Shown here: positions 23,457 to 35,057 of the stretch, one piece after another
Numbering within the stretch: the stretch's first letter is position 1
Layout of the letters: the number at the start of each line of letters is the position of its first letter
NCBI RefSeq assembly: GCF_964340395.1
Contig: NC_135571.1
Location: 13,460,546-13,524,545, forward strand
DNA: 64,000 nucleotides
Direction of reading: 5' to 3'
Source of the DNA: Glandiceps talaboti
Taxonomy: Eukaryota; Hemichordata; Enteropneusta; Spengelidae
Made by a program: the position numbers and the translations under genes
Notes under the pieces: model-generated
The model's database searches: none
Seen by the model: the letters and a program-made list of their open reading frames with translations, nothing else
What the model was told of the DNA's origin: nothing

Positions 23457-25314
23457 GTGTGCGTCGAGTTCATAGAATTGAATCAAATTGTATACATCTA
23501 CATGAATCACTTACGTAAAGCATAGATCAGTACACTACAATATCTGTCCACTACTCTCTGTGTTATCTTTTATTGTGCACGGCTGTCGTATATAAAGTGA
23601 ATACATTCCTATCAAGATAACACCAGCTGTTCTACTTGTTCAGATATTGTCACCATTTTATGCGCCATAAAGTTGAGTGCTAAGGCAAAGAGTACATTTT
23701 ACCCGCAGGCAATAAAAACAACTGTCGATTTTGTCCAATTTTCAAAAAATAATTCCTGGCTGTTTTAAAATAACTGGGTTCCATACTGATGGCATTTTAT
23801 TTTGTACTCAGAATAAATAAGTATATATTCTAGACTAATTTTCAAACATTTTGTCTCAAATTATATGGTATTCACAGATCCTTTTTGTAAACTAGCTTTG
23901 GCAGTATTTTTAATACATTTTTTGGGATCCCATTTATTTAAACTAAGTGTGTGTGTGGTGGGTGGGGTGGGTGGGTGGGGGGGGGGGGGGGCATCAGGTA
24001 AACTTTGCATAAATTTCTATTCCGTCATTATTCTAGTTTGTATTTATAATTGGGGAACTCAGGTAGATTTTACCAACTTATCATGGTATCTTTTACAACA
24101 ACACAGGTTGGAAACTGTGATAAAATGGTTTGGTTAGATTTTACCTGCTTTTAGTAAAACCCATTATATACTGTCTGTATAATAACATACATTGAAAATA
24201 ATTCCATATTAATAAATCTTTTGGTGCCATTTGGTTCCATTTACTGAATGTGTTCTCTTAATATGTATTATTCCAACATCACTATTTAGATCTCATCACC
24301 ATGGAAACCAGTATGACTCATGTTGTTTTTTCCGATTAGATGTAAAGCAAGATGCTTTGGTCTAAATGTACCATTGTATGGTTGTAGTCATGTAAAACAA
24401 GTCTGATTCACCATATATATCGTGTAAGCTTCACAGGTCAAATATTTCAGAAATTCTAGTTTATTTGTTATTTTTTTATCGAATTTCAACTTAATTTTAG
24501 ACCAAGATGATAAAAATAGTGATTCTTGATAGATTAGTGTTGAAGTTTTGGTAGTATTGTGGTAAAATTTTGTTTTATTTGTAAATTTTTGACAAATTTT
24601 AACTTGATTATAACCCTACACTAAAATCATGAAAAGTAATCATTCGTTAAGAATAATGTGACAATTTTGGTAGTAAATTGAAAATGTTCCAAAATTGTGC
24701 ATGAAAAAATGAACCACCATGACCATGGAGAATACTGAAGTATGTGACATCATTATTTATGAGTAAATAAATGACATCATTGAGAAATGATACATTGTAT
24801 CTAAATTATAACAGCTGCATATGTAGATACAATTGTGTTGTGCCTGTTTGATCGACTGATTCCTACTATAGCAATTAAAATGGTTGCATGGAAGAAAGAA
24901 CACAATAAATTGCTTGTAAAAGTATAAAAAATAAGCAATGAAAACCTTTGTGAGTATGACTTCAATTTTAAGGTAAAATTAGTCTTTGTACTAAATTGCC
25001 GTAAAAGGTACGTACAAAAGATTTTTTATCTGAGAGGGATTTTTTATTATGTAAATTATTAAGAATTTAATGGGATTATGAATTCATGGCGTATTACTAG
25101 TAGCGGGTTTTAGGTTGCATGTAATAACGTCTATTCAGACGATATTACCTGAGGACAATGTGTGTACACTTACAAGTAGTTACAATGTCATGAAAATACA
25201 TGTGAATCATTGGTTCTATTGTGTGTGATACCAACGCTGTATTGTGTGTTCATTTGTACGACACAAGTATTGCTTTTATACGATTTGTTTGCCTGGAGTC
25301 ACTATTTGGGGATA
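23457..25314. other. AT-rich sequence with G-run and repeat remnants
   Basis: A GT/G-rich stretch with a run of about 14 G lies at 23948-23991. Dispersed ~140-bp repeat copies are at about 24460-24720. ORFs of 90 codons (23865-24137) and the first part of 25210-25569 are not supported by any domain. Confidence 0.45.
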
Positions 25315-25530
25315 GCGGTAGATGGGAAGGTCCTATTGCAGTATAGGGGTGGATGGGAAGATCTTAATGAGGTTGGAGGGGATGGGATCTGGAAGGCTGA
25401 ACTTGAGGTAGGGGTGGATGGGATCAAGTTGGCCCTACTGGAGGTAGGGGAGGATGGGATCCAGAAGGCTCTACTGGAGGTAGGGGAGGTTGGGATCCAG
25501 AAGGCCCTACTGGAGGCAGGGTTATATTGG
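25315..25530 (+). repeat. ~36-bp G-rich minisatellite, about 6 degenerate copies
   Basis: Units share GATGGGATCCAGAAGGC followed by CCTACTGGAGGTAGGGGAG. The 36-bp period keeps a frame open, giving a 12-residue repeat with LLEVGEDGIQKA in a 119-codon ORF. The left copies are strongly diverged. I read it as a minisatellite. Confidence 0.8.
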
Positions 25531-25905
25531 AAGGTTATACTCGGGAGTAGGGTGTTGGTTTTGAAATGATAGTGTGTTGGTTGGGAAGGGGGGGGGGGGG
25601 ATTGCCAATGAAATGATTGGTTGGGAGATGTAGTGGTTTGTTGGGGAACAAGAAGCTCTTACTGGAGGGTAGGAGTATGTTGTTTTGGAGATGGTGATGG
25701 ATTGGTTTGGTACCAGGGTGTGTGGACTGGCTAATAGGAGATTGGAATCCTGTACTGGAGTAAGTAGACTTACAAGGGTGACTCATCTTGTTAGGAAGGG
25801 AGGGGGGGGGGGGGTTAATGGCTTCTGGATGATGGTGGATTTGTTTGGGGATGGGGTGCACTGGATTGGCTGGGGCATGGGATGATGTGTTTGGAGATGG
25901 GAAGC
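25531..25905 (+). other. G-rich degenerate stretch
   Basis: Continues the minisatellite's G-rich composition with homopolymer G runs at about 25589-25600 and 25802-25815 and repeated GGATTGG/GATGGTG words. Opposing ORFs (25535-25861 minus, proline/histidine-rich) are compositional. Confidence 0.6.
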
Positions 25906-25983
25906 CAGTACAGGTATTCAGAAGGTATTTTGCACTTTTGAATGCAACACATTTTCATTCACTTGTGAGAACTATTGCAGAGA

Positions 25984-26345
25984 ACAACACTGGCACTCGC
26001 GTAAATAGAACACTGCTGGCACTCACGTAAATAGAACACTGTTTGCACTCGCGTAAATAGCACACTGCTGGCACTCGCGTAAATAGAACATTGCTGGCAC
26101 TTGCGTAAATAGAACACTGCTGGCACTCGTGTAAACAGAACACTGCTGGCACTCGCGTAAACAGAACACTGCTGGTACTCGCGTAAACAGAACACTGCTG
26201 GTACTCGCGTAAATAGAACACTGCTGGCACTTGCGTAATTAGAACACTGCTGGCACTCACGTAAATAGAACACCATAGTCATTTGTGTAAATACAACAGT
26301 GCTGGCATTTGTGTAAAAACAACACCACTGGCACTTGTGTGAAAT
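25984..26345 (+). repeat. 26-bp minisatellite, about 14 copies
   Basis: The unit is CACTGCTGGCACTCGCGTAA then ATAGAA, with variants TACTCGCG, ACTTGCG and ACTCACG that look like CpG decay. The right end is more diverged. Overlapping 101-107 codon minus-strand ORFs are read-throughs. Confidence 0.95.
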
Positions 26346-27846
26346 ATCCTAAGTACATTGTCACTTAGATGTCGTTGGGTTTTAACGAAAGTCTGTCAAA
26401 TTTAGTCACAGTCAAGGTAGCATAACATTTCCTCCTTTGAAATCGCTGCCTTCATTTTGTTCTCATCACAAGTTCATTTTAGATTCACAGCAACCGACCT
26501 AATCTTCAGAGTATTCTCCTACAGGTGATGATAGACTAGCCTATGACAGCCATGACTGTCTTTAGTTCATGAGTGATGACACCGTATCTCATCAAGTCCT
26601 TGTAAACCACAGGAATGCAATGATGAACACACCTGTTCCAATGTGTTACGAGAGCTTTAACACCCAAGTTGTACCTTATTTGAATTTATCATTTCTTTGT
26701 TGCTATATAGTCAACCCTAGAGTCTAGTTATCGTTAGTTTGTTACACCTCTTTATCGTTGGGGTAAATTGCGGCTTTTTTTATGTCCATTCCCATGGTGA
26801 TTAGAGTTTCCAAAAGTCAGAATATTTGCAACTAATAGAAAATTGGCAGAGCTGGTATTCTTGACACTTCCAGTCAAAAATGTAGAATTCTAAAAGTGAT
26901 ATCTTTGCAGCAGGTTTTCTGAAATGTAATGTTTACGAAAAAACTGAAAATTGTTTCGACTAATCTTTTCATTGTTCTTGTTTGAACTTGTTAAGAATAA
27001 TTTTTTAATTTTGATTAAATTTTAAAACTTTTTTAATTTCAGAAATTGGTTTTCTGACTCTTTCATTGATGCTTATCAGCTTCTTTATCATGAATGTCTT
27101 CATCTAATGAACATTCTGGAAAACTAGAAAATCGCCTATTGTATAGAATTTAGAATCCTACTAAAGGCAGCCATACCATATTTGAACACCTAGGAGACTG
27201 ATAATAAATCATATTTCTTAAATTGTATGCAATAGACCTGTTGCCAGTTCCAAGATGCATTGCGTGTCTGCCATGTGTTCTCTCTGCACAAGTGGGGATT
27301 GCATGCACTACTGAGGGGGATGGTTGTCACCTGACCGTACCATAGCTGGGTTCACCTGTAAAATCACTGTTTGTCATCGATGGCGTTTAGTCTTTGTTCT
27401 ATTAAATCACTGATAATCAAAGAGGTCAATATGTCTTTCCATCATTTCCTGATAAAAATGTTATTACAAACATAATTTACACAAACAAGACTAAATATTA
27501 CAACAGAAGTGATGTCCTCTCCCATAATGCATCTGGGAACTGGAAACTCACTTATTGTCAACAAAACAACCTGTATTTTGAAGACACACAATGTAAATTC
27601 TTTTTTTAAGAAGAAACTTTAAACCACGATACATAAGTATTTGGATGACAATATATGTCAAATGTATGTTAACTTTAAAAAACTGAATTTGAATGCATGA
27701 ATTCTTTCCTTTGATCTGAGTTTGGGTTAAAAATAATTCCAATTTTGTTGAGGGTATTGTTAGTGAGTTGGTAAAATATCACAAACAATGATAGTTCAGT
27801 AGCGAATATACCGGTAGCATAATGTCACTTGATTTAATAAGGCTGT
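26346..27846. other. AT-rich sequence, no gene seen
   Basis: Repeat-family remnants near 26800-27060 (TTTTGAAATT and TTTAATTTCAGAAATTG-type words). No exon is supported. Confidence 0.4.
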
Positions 27847-27882
27847 GTGACCTCATCAGGTGACATGACCTGGTGAGGTTAC
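27847..27882. other. Inverted repeat with nuclear-receptor-like half sites
   Basis: Arms GTGACCTCATCAGGT (27847-27861) and ACCTGGTGAGGTTAC (27868-27882) pair at 13 of 15 positions around a 6-nt loop. The centre reads AGGTGA-CA-TGACCT, an inverted pair of AGGTSA half-sites as bound by many nuclear receptors. Function inferred only. Confidence 0.4.
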
Positions 27883-28134
27883 AATTTCTCAATGCACGTT
27901 GATTTACTCTTTTACACATCTTTTCATAATTTCCATTCCTGCAAGATACATCTGTGCCACTTTCCACCCCAAAAAATGACACACTTCATATATTTGGAAA
28001 CAAGAAAAAACCTTAAAAAAACCAAAAACACATCGAACTCCATCCCAGTATTATGTCTACAGTCAATATTTAAGGGGCAACATCAAAAGTTCAATATAAC
28101 ATATCTAACTTAATTGCTTAACTTAGGTCCCAGA

Positions 28135-28156
28135 CCCCCCCCCCCCCCCCCCCCCC
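28135..28156 (+). repeat. Homopolymer C tract (22 C)
   Basis: Uninterrupted C run between two similar AT-rich words (ATCTAACTTAATTG and ATCTAACTTAACTG), which may mark a small duplication around it. Confidence 0.85.
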
Positions 28157-28287
28157 ATCTAACTTAACTGACCTAAAATTGAAAATCGTTTCAGACTCAT
28201 ACTGTATACTTCCACTTTCAAACAACGTACCAATATAATACTGAATTATAAATAAAATAGAAAACCATTTTAACTCAGAAAAATACT

Positions 28288-28293
28288 TTTATT
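28288..28293 (-). terminator. Candidate polyadenylation signal AATAAA
   Basis: On the minus strand AATAAA lies about 40 nt after the stop codon of the candidate terminal exon at 28331-28452, followed by a T-rich stretch. Its placement supports reading that exon as a 3' end. Confidence 0.35.
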
Positions 28294-28330
28294 GAAAACC
28301 AACAGAACACAACAACACTGAATTTACACG

Positions 28331-28452
28331 TCAAGTCACATTGATTACTAATACTGGTATGTCTGGTTTCACTTTCTTTTTTGAAATGGGAGACATTTCG
28401 TGACTGGGTGTAGGCTCATCAGCAACACTTTGATCGGATGATTTTTGTTTAA
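28331..28452 (-). CDS. Candidate 3'-terminal coding exon of a small unknown gene
   Basis: Reading the minus strand, a T-rich acceptor ending TATTTTTCAG precedes an open frame of two leading bases plus 39 codons that stops at TGA (28333-28331). The peptide contains SSDQSVADEPTPSHEM, then a lysine-rich KKKVK and the end IPVLVINVT. AATAAA follows shortly after. It would join in frame (phase 1) to ATG AGA GCT G at 28740-28731, which is followed by a GTAAAT donor, giving a 43-residue protein with a 278-bp intron. I recognise no family. An earlier ATG in the same frame (28866) ends at a TGA at 28753. Alternatively this is the last exon of a gene whose other exons I did not find, or a chance pattern. 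Confidence 0.3.
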
Positions 28453-28538
28453 CTGAAAAATACAGGGCCGGTCGGGAAAGTGTAGGAATCGCCTTTGTTA
28501 ACTAGTTCGACTAAATTGATTGTACAGATAGATTTGAT

Positions 28539-28628
28539 TCATAAAACTTGACAAGATGTTTTGCAAACAGCAGGATACCACTTCCCATTTAAGGCCATTC
28601 CAAAGATTAGATCGGATGAAGTAACCAT
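28539..28628 (-). other. Alternative small ORF within the candidate intron
   Basis: An acceptor-like TTCTTTACTCCAG precedes a 29-codon ORF containing GMALNGKWYPAV. The words GKWYPA are reminiscent of Tudor/PWWP-type domains, but the ORF is too short to assign. It could be an alternative exon of the minus-strand candidate gene. Confidence 0.12.
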
Positions 28629-28730
28629 TTTCACTGGAGTAAAGAACTATATGTAGTAACATTGCAATTCAAACTGTAAAACATTTAACTGTCGCTGCAA
28701 AACATAGTTTCAACTAGAAATTGTATTTAC

Positions 28731-28740
28731 CAGCTCTCAT
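28731..28740 (-). CDS. Candidate start of the small minus-strand gene (exon with ATG)
   Basis: ATG AGA GCT G followed by the donor GTAAAT. Joined to 28452 it makes a Val codon and continues in frame to the stop at 28331. It sits at the downstream edge of the CpG-denser stretch. Very short, hence low confidence. Confidence 0.2.
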
Positions 28741-28749
28741 GCTTTTTAG

Positions 28750-29340
28750 CCTTCAGGTTGTTTCTGTCGAGTCATATATTCGCACGTTTCCGTTGATTTT
28801 GACTGTGACATCGCACCACGACAGTGATGAACACCTTGACGCGGCGGCCACGGCTTTCACATGCATGTTCCAACTATCATCTACAAACATCTATAAATCT
28901 GTTTGAAACTATTGCTGAATAATTATTTCAGGCGATCGAACTTTTGATTTTCACGAAGGATTGAATCAACATCAGTCGAATGATCAACTTGTTGCGAGTG
29001 TAAAAATAAACATTCGCAATACCACGCTATCTATGACAATTTAGTCCAAGTTGAGAGGTCACATCAAACATGACATCTCATCGGTAATTTCCGGATTTAC
29101 ATTCGTATTAGTTTCACGTTATAACTTATTGCCTAACTTAGAACCTTCGCGTAGGTGGATTTTGGCAATGTCCTCTCCACATAGTCTATTGAAATCAATT
29201 ATCGTGAAGGTCCTTTAAAATTTACCACTATGATTGAACGATCGGCTCTGATCACGTACCCACTGTGACTTTGTTAACTTTCAAACATATTCTTTAACGT
29301 ATGGCGTTAAATCGTTTTTGACGGTTGAGAAATTATTTTG
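28750..29340 (-). promoter_or_regulatory. CpG-dense stretch, candidate promoter/5' UTR
   Basis: CpG is scarce in most of the window but frequent here; about ten occur in 90 bp at 28767-28857 (GACGCGGCGGCCACGG) and many more follow up to 29330. An ETS-like CCGGAAAT lies at about 29087-29094 on the minus strand. This fits an unmethylated promoter. Direction is inferred from the exon candidates downstream on the minus strand. A 37-codon minus ORF (28753-28866) lies in it. A recent GC-richer insertion is the alternative. Confidence 0.35.
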
Positions 29341-29797
29341 GCCAAAACCCCCCCCACCCCCAAACTAAAGCAATTAAGTTTTTTTGTAAACATCGATCTT
29401 TTGACGTCGCCCCTAAATGATGCATAGTTTTATTTCAAACACATTTGATACATTTGAATCATATTTAGAGTGGTTTCCATGGCAACCAACTGTACAGAAG
29501 TTCTAGCAAACATATCTGGTTCCAGACTTATTTAGTTATCTTTTCAGAAATGAAGTATAACACATCATAGTATTGTCAATAACATCTACAGATTGACACT
29601 TAAACCAAAGTGGTTTTAGATTTGATACTCCCAGCGCTATCATTATTCCATAATTGTATACTGATATATGATATGTATGTTGTTACCATGGTTTTGTGGT
29701 ATTAATGGGTAGAATTCTCAGACATTGTTATCCCATAATTCACTTCCAATATCCAGGCACCGTACTCTGGTCAATATATTACTTACTGTTCATAATT
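29341..29797. other. Mostly unique sequence, no gene seen
   Basis: Contains a C-rich run (29348-29360), an RFX X-box-like GTTTCCATGGCAAC at 29473-29486 and GTTACCATGGTTTT near 29684. Confidence 0.4.
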
Positions 29798-29836
29798 GGG
29801 AAGGGGAGGGGGAGGGGAGGGGGAGGGGAGGGGGGT
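29798..29836 (+). other. G-rich tract, strong G-quadruplex candidate
   Basis: Alternating GGGG and GGGGG runs separated by single A bases (GGAGGGGGAGGGGAGGGGG pattern), at least six runs of four or more G. Confidence 0.75.
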
Positions 29837-30180
29837 CAAAGTGATCATATCTGTAAAAAGAAGAAGACAAAAAATGTTGGTTCATAGTCAAAAGGTCCCA
29901 ATAAAAAAAATTGTCTGTTTTTGTTATTTTCTAAAAATGACATATTTCTGAAAAGTTCTGGTGGCATTTTCTGAAAATTTGATGTTTCTTTTCCAGTCTC
30001 ACGAAAAAATTTGTTCAAAATGAAGAGAAGCAATGTGGAAAAACCTATGATTTATATTTTGGTCTTTTTCTTTCAAAATAGTATTTTTGTCACTTGGCCT
30101 TTTTGGCGCTAACTCCTTTATTTTCATTATGGACCAAATTATCGAAAATCTACAAATTCCGTTCTCTAAAAATGTCTAAG
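29837..30180. other. AT-rich sequence, no feature seen
   Basis: Two short opposing ORFs only; no array or exon. Confidence 0.4.
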
Positions 30181-30375
30181 TATACAGTTTGTACTATGGA
30201 CCATATTATCAAAAATGTATAATGTCATAGTTGACCAAATTATCAAAAATTTATACTGTCATAGTTAACCAAATTATCAAAAATCAATAGCTCATTGTTG
30301 ACCAAGATTATCAAAAATTATCAAAGCTTATAATTTTCAATTTTAAAATTAAAATTATCAAAAATCTACAATTTT
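30181..30375 (+). repeat. ~40-bp degenerate tandem repeat, about 5 copies
   Basis: Units share GTTGACCAAATTATCAAAAA and a TATAATGTCATA-like spacer. The right copies are more diverged. Confidence 0.7.
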
Positions 30376-31370
30376 CTTTCTCTAAATTTATCATTCTCAA
30401 ATTGCCAGCATGTACATAGTATTTTGTGAATACAAACATGGCTAAGAAGCTTAGAATCATTTTACAAACCAGAAATTGATTTCTGTGATCATTAATACTA
30501 ATGGTAGACATTTATCATGTATGACATCAAGTTAAATATATTTGTGATTTGAAAACTAAATATTAGAATAATGATTAATAATAAATAAATATATGTATGT
30601 GTCTGATGGAAAGAATGAATAAATACACTTAGTAAGTCAAACATTACATTTGAGATGAATTCAATTTATTGATGGATACTATTTGTATTTCTCATTTTCA
30701 AACTAGATTCTCTACAATTTGTGATATTTTTGAAATGCTGTCTAGAAAATTGTTTGAAATATTATAATTGATGATAATAAGGCCTTCAAATAATTGTGTG
30801 TTTCTGATATGCTCAATTCTAGAACAGGTAGGGTAGGTAGATTTTTTTTTTGGGGGGGGGGAATGATTTTTTCTCATGTGTGAGTGTCTAGTTCAGGTAG
30901 TTATGTTTTCCATTGTTTTCCATATGGTCTCTGTGTTACTGGTTTCTTCCCATCAGATGTACAGCCATTACATATTGGAAGAACAGTTTTATATTACCTT
31001 TTTAAGTTGATGTCAGTTTCCACATCCACTTTTTCTCATGAGACTTCACAATTTTCATAATTTTATTTGTTTTTTCAAAAACGTTTTGGTCGGTATTGGA
31101 AAAACCTAGATGGGGGTTGGGGTTCCAGAACCAGAAGCAAACAATTGTTTTTTATAGGAAAGTAAAAGAATTGGTGAGTTCCTTGAAAAAGAGATGATGA
31201 ACACCAATTTCAGAATGACTAGAAGTAAGCTTTCATTTGACAAAAGTTTGGAGAGTTTTTAAGAATTTTGATTTGCAGGGAAATTAGTCCAGAAGTGCTT
31301 ACTTCGACCTTGATATACTTTCTACCTATTAAGTAGTTGTGGCAGATCACCAAAACTATCGCTAGTCAAT
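30376..31370. other. AT-rich sequence, no gene seen
   Basis: A T-run/G-run (30841-30860) and repeat-family remnants only. Confidence 0.4.
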
Positions 31371-31702
31371 GCGTTATGAGTACTACAATCATCTCCACTC
31401 GTGTATAGGGAAAGTCGTTATTCTGGCACAGAAATCTGTGCTACCCCCAACAGCATTCATATAAACGTGATGACGTTATCGCGTCACCACATGATTTTAG
31501 TTTCAGACTGGAGTGGTGGAGTTTGGTTTAAATGAGTAATTGTTTAAAGGAACTAACCAATTGCAACTGTCTGTCAATTTGTGATAGATTACTACTGACA
31601 CACATTGTTAATCCTTTGCCCAGTGGGGGTAGCACAGATTTCTGTGCTAGAATAATGACTTTCCCTATATATGGGTAAAGATGATCGTAGCAATCGTAAT
31701 GC
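31371..31702 (+). mobile_element. Intact foldback MITE (332 bp, ~85-bp terminal inverted repeats)
   Basis: The left arm from GCGTTATGAGTACTAC through ATAGGGAAAGTCGTTATTCT to GTGCTACCCCC (31371-31448) is the reverse complement, with a few mismatches, of the right arm from GGGGGTAGCACAG to TAGCAATCGTAATGC (31625-31702). The GCACAGA-AA-TCTGTGC word is a second hairpin nested in each arm. The centre is non-coding (TATAAACGTGATGACG, TTTCAGACTGGAG). No clear target duplication was found and no transposase is present. Confidence 0.88.
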
Positions 31703-31983
31703 AACAATTAGGAGCTAGACTAAACCATCACATACACACATGTTATATCCTACACCTATAAACCAATATAAGTTATAACAAGCACACTATATTTTATGAC
31801 TATAATCGTTTCATGACATTAGCCTAGAGCAGTTTTCTTTGAAGAGGTCCTAATCAAACTTTAAAAGTGATTTAATCCAAGTCTTCAAGTATCTTTGTAA
31901 ACGTCAGTAGTTAAATAATATGAAATGCATCCACCTCCAGCTTTGACAGGGTAGGTAATAATGATCAAATTACAAAGATTGCG

Positions 31984-32820
31984 GTAGGATCTGAAGGGGA
32001 ATGTCAGTAAGTAACATCTGAAGAGATGGTAAATAGTAACAGCTGATGATGATGTGTTGTGAACAAGTAAAATCTGAAGGGATGGCCCTCCAGCTTAGAT
32101 CTAAATTTAGGAAACAATGCTAAGTTGTAAATAGTAACATCTGATTGTGACGATAATAGCAAATAGTAAGATCGGATGGGATGGCACTTTTGGTGCTTAA
32201 ATTTAGGAAACCATTACTATGAAATAGTAAACATGTGATTTTAGGGATTCCATTTAGAGTACTGGAAAGTTATTGTGATTGTGATTTGATAGCAAAGAGT
32301 AAATAAGAGGAATGACACCAGCAGCTTTTAAACCTAAATTTAGGAAACATTACCAAATAACAGAATAACATCATCATCTGATGACGACGATTATGACGAC
32401 GACGACGACGACGATGACGACGGTGACGATGACGATGAAGAAGACGCCGTCGACAACGATATGATAGTAAAGAGAAGATACATGTCAACTGAAGTGATGG
32501 CTAATAGTAACATCTAATGATGATAATGACGACGACAACGACAACGACAATGACGACGATAACAACGAAGACAACAGTGATGGTGATGATATAATGAGTA
32601 AATACATGTAAACTTAAGGAATGGCACCACCAGTTTAAACCTAAATTTCAGAAACAAATACCAAATAACAAAGAGAAACATATGATGGTGATGATTTGAA
32701 GATGATGACGACGACGACGATGACGATGATGATGATGATAACAATGAGTAATGAGTAATACATGTCTGTAGTGATGGCAAAGAGTAACATGTGATGATGA
32801 TGATAATGATGATGATGATA

Positions 32821-32855
<35 letters not shown>

Positions 32856-33060
32856 AATAATGATGATGATGATGATTTGAAGGTGATGATGATGATGTTG
32901 ACGGCGACGAGGACGATGATGATAGCAATAAGTAATACTAATAAGTAATACATGTCGGAAGGGATGGCAAAGAGTAACGTGATGATGATGATAATATAAC
33001 AAAGAGTAAATACATATAAACTTAAGGGATAACAAACAGTAACATCGGAATGATATGATA
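31984..33060 (+). repeat. Macro-repeat with GAT/GAC trinucleotide expansions
   Basis: The words AGTAACATCTGA, GGGATGGCACC, CCTAAATTTAGGAAACA and AAATAACAAAGAGTAA recur four or more times in the same order, marking a degraded repeat of variable unit length. Inside it, GAC/GAT runs have expanded at 32383-32450, 32520-32590, 32692-32742, 32790-32880 and 32883-32920. Long minus-strand ORFs here (95-173 codons, Ser/His/Ile runs) are trinucleotide read-throughs. Confidence 0.85.
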
Positions 33061-33104
33061 TAACATTGCCATGTTATTCAAACAGATCTTTGTCCTGAAA
33101 GTTT

Positions 33105-33430
33105 AATAGCTCGCATAGCGGCCGCTAAGTGGCCACATAGTGCCTCTATGACGAGTACGTATATGCGTCCTATATACTACATGCGATGTTTTTTTGGTGG
33201 TTTTACCCAAGGATGTATTGTGACGCAATGACTACGCATGCATGTTCTATATCCTATGCCCATTCTGAATTTCTCCACGCGGAGGATGCTATCTACAATA
33301 TCATCGTTAGGCAGCCGGTCACAAATGAATCTACTTTGCGCGAGCTTATGGGCTTTGCCTAGTTATGATATTACCCCAAGTTACCAATTCTGTCTTTGTG
33401 GATGACAGACATCATGTGAGGGCGCCCAAG
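33105..33430. promoter_or_regulatory. Second CpG-denser stretch
   Basis: Contains the 12-bp palindrome TAGCGGCCGCTA (33117-33128), ACGCGGAGG, TTTGCGCGAGC and GGGCGCCC. CpG frequency is clearly above its AT-rich surroundings. It lies about 10 kb upstream of the first recognised NAV exon and could be a promoter/5' exon or a young insertion; the sequence does not decide. Confidence 0.25.
33186..33362 (+). other. 58-codon ORF in CpG-rich stretch, unknown
   Basis: ATG at 33186, TAG at 33360-33362. The C-terminal part HAEDAIYNIIVRQPVTNEST then LRELMGFA has a protein-like composition, unlike other ORFs in the window. The N-terminal part is odd (MFFWWFYPR). No family recognised. It may be a real small ORF, a decayed transposon fragment or chance. 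Confidence 0.15.
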
Positions 33431-35057
33431 GTAGGGAAAAGGAAAGTTTAACTGTTAATGAACTTAAGATAGAGAAGTTGAATTTCCGTTCAATAACCTA
33501 TATTAACATGTTGTAGTTTGTGTCTATAAAACTGAAACCTTGGTTGCCAGGGTAGTATATATACATCAATGTGTGTGTGTGTGTGTGTGCAACCTAATGA
33601 ACTGAGCTAGAGAAGTTCTAATTGCCTAAATATTGGAAGTAAAAGGAAAAAGGGTACAGGAAAGACCTGGAATTGTAGTAAATTGTACGCATTTAAGAAG
33701 TAATGTCTTGTTTAGGTCAGATTAAGTCGACTCTTTTATCAGAGTCTATTAAAACATATTGAAATAAAGTAAAGGAAAGCCTTGAGAGTCTAACATGATT
33801 GACAGGTAATTGTAAACTTGACCTTGGATCTATTGTCAAAATCCATTAAAAATGCATTCAAGTAAAAGCTTCAGAACGTGGAAAATTGACAATGAAGTCC
33901 CAAACTCGATTTGATTGATTTATAACGACAGGTTGCGATTGAAATGACGGTGTTTCTAGCAGGTGATGACTATAATAGGAGCGTTGCTCTGCGTGTTGAC
34001 GTGATTACGTTTGTATTAAACAAACCAGGTGTATGATTGACAAAAACTCATTAATTCGGAATATTTTTGTTACCATGCCAACAGAAATAACTGAAAAGGA
34101 ACCTTGTTAGGGTCTAATAAAATGTCAGAGATGGTTTTGATGGAAAAAAAGTGAGATTGTATCAGCATTGTGTATGATTCTATCGTGACAACGATTTTAT
34201 AGAATAAATGATTTCAGTTCGTTAAGTGGCCTAGTTTTTACAGCTATTCAGAATTCAGTTCTAGTATAATAGTTTAGGTCATACACATAGTACATGGAAA
34301 GTGAGAGCTGCTGATTATTCGAGGTCGTTGTAATTTTGATAAAGTTCAGGTCACGTAATCTGTGATGAATTGTAGGGATGTAGAAAGCTATGTGAATTAC
34401 CAATCAGTACGAGACTAATGCAATGTGGTGTGGATGTGCCAACCGTCGGGTCAATGTTGAGGTAAAACACTTTCACTGTACTTACGTTTTTTTTCTAGAT
34501 TATTGAGTACGAGATGTGAAGTTCAATTTCAGTTGTAATCACGTAGTCAGATTTTATCCTGTAGTGGTTTACTAATAACCTTAATGAACATTTCGTTATC
34601 TAAGTGAATTGTCTGTTTTAATTAACATTTTAAGTGTGTCATGGTTGTACACTTTTTCTGATATTTTTAAATTATAATAATATCAAACACAGAAATATGG
34701 AAATTTCATAATATTTATAGTAAAGTGAACTCTTCATCAAAAAATTTATTTTTAAAATATGATAACAAAAAATAATTTTGAAAAATTTATGTATAAATAT
34801 TTATGCTATAATTTTAAAGACAATCTTTTGTTAAAAACTAATATTTTTAAGTAGAAATTTGACTAAATTTGCATTCTGTGATTAATATCAATTGTGAAGG
34901 GAACACTTTAGTAAAATACCTTGGGAATATAACTTATAAATATAAACTGTATGTTGTATCATTGTTATCTCTTGGGACAGTAATTTACAACTTTATGAAC
35001 ATAGAATAACAGATTTATGGTACATTTTTACATAAATATTTATGTTTTGTGTTTTGT
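33431..35057. other. Unique AT-rich sequence, no gene seen
   Basis: A short GT microsatellite at about 33571-33589, an RFX-like GTTACCATGCCAAC at 34069-34082, and very AT-rich DNA at 34650-34870. No exon supported. Confidence 0.4.

Noticed and set aside
32514-33035. 173-codon Ser/His/Ile ORF
   Set aside because: Read-through of GAT/GAC trinucleotide runs.
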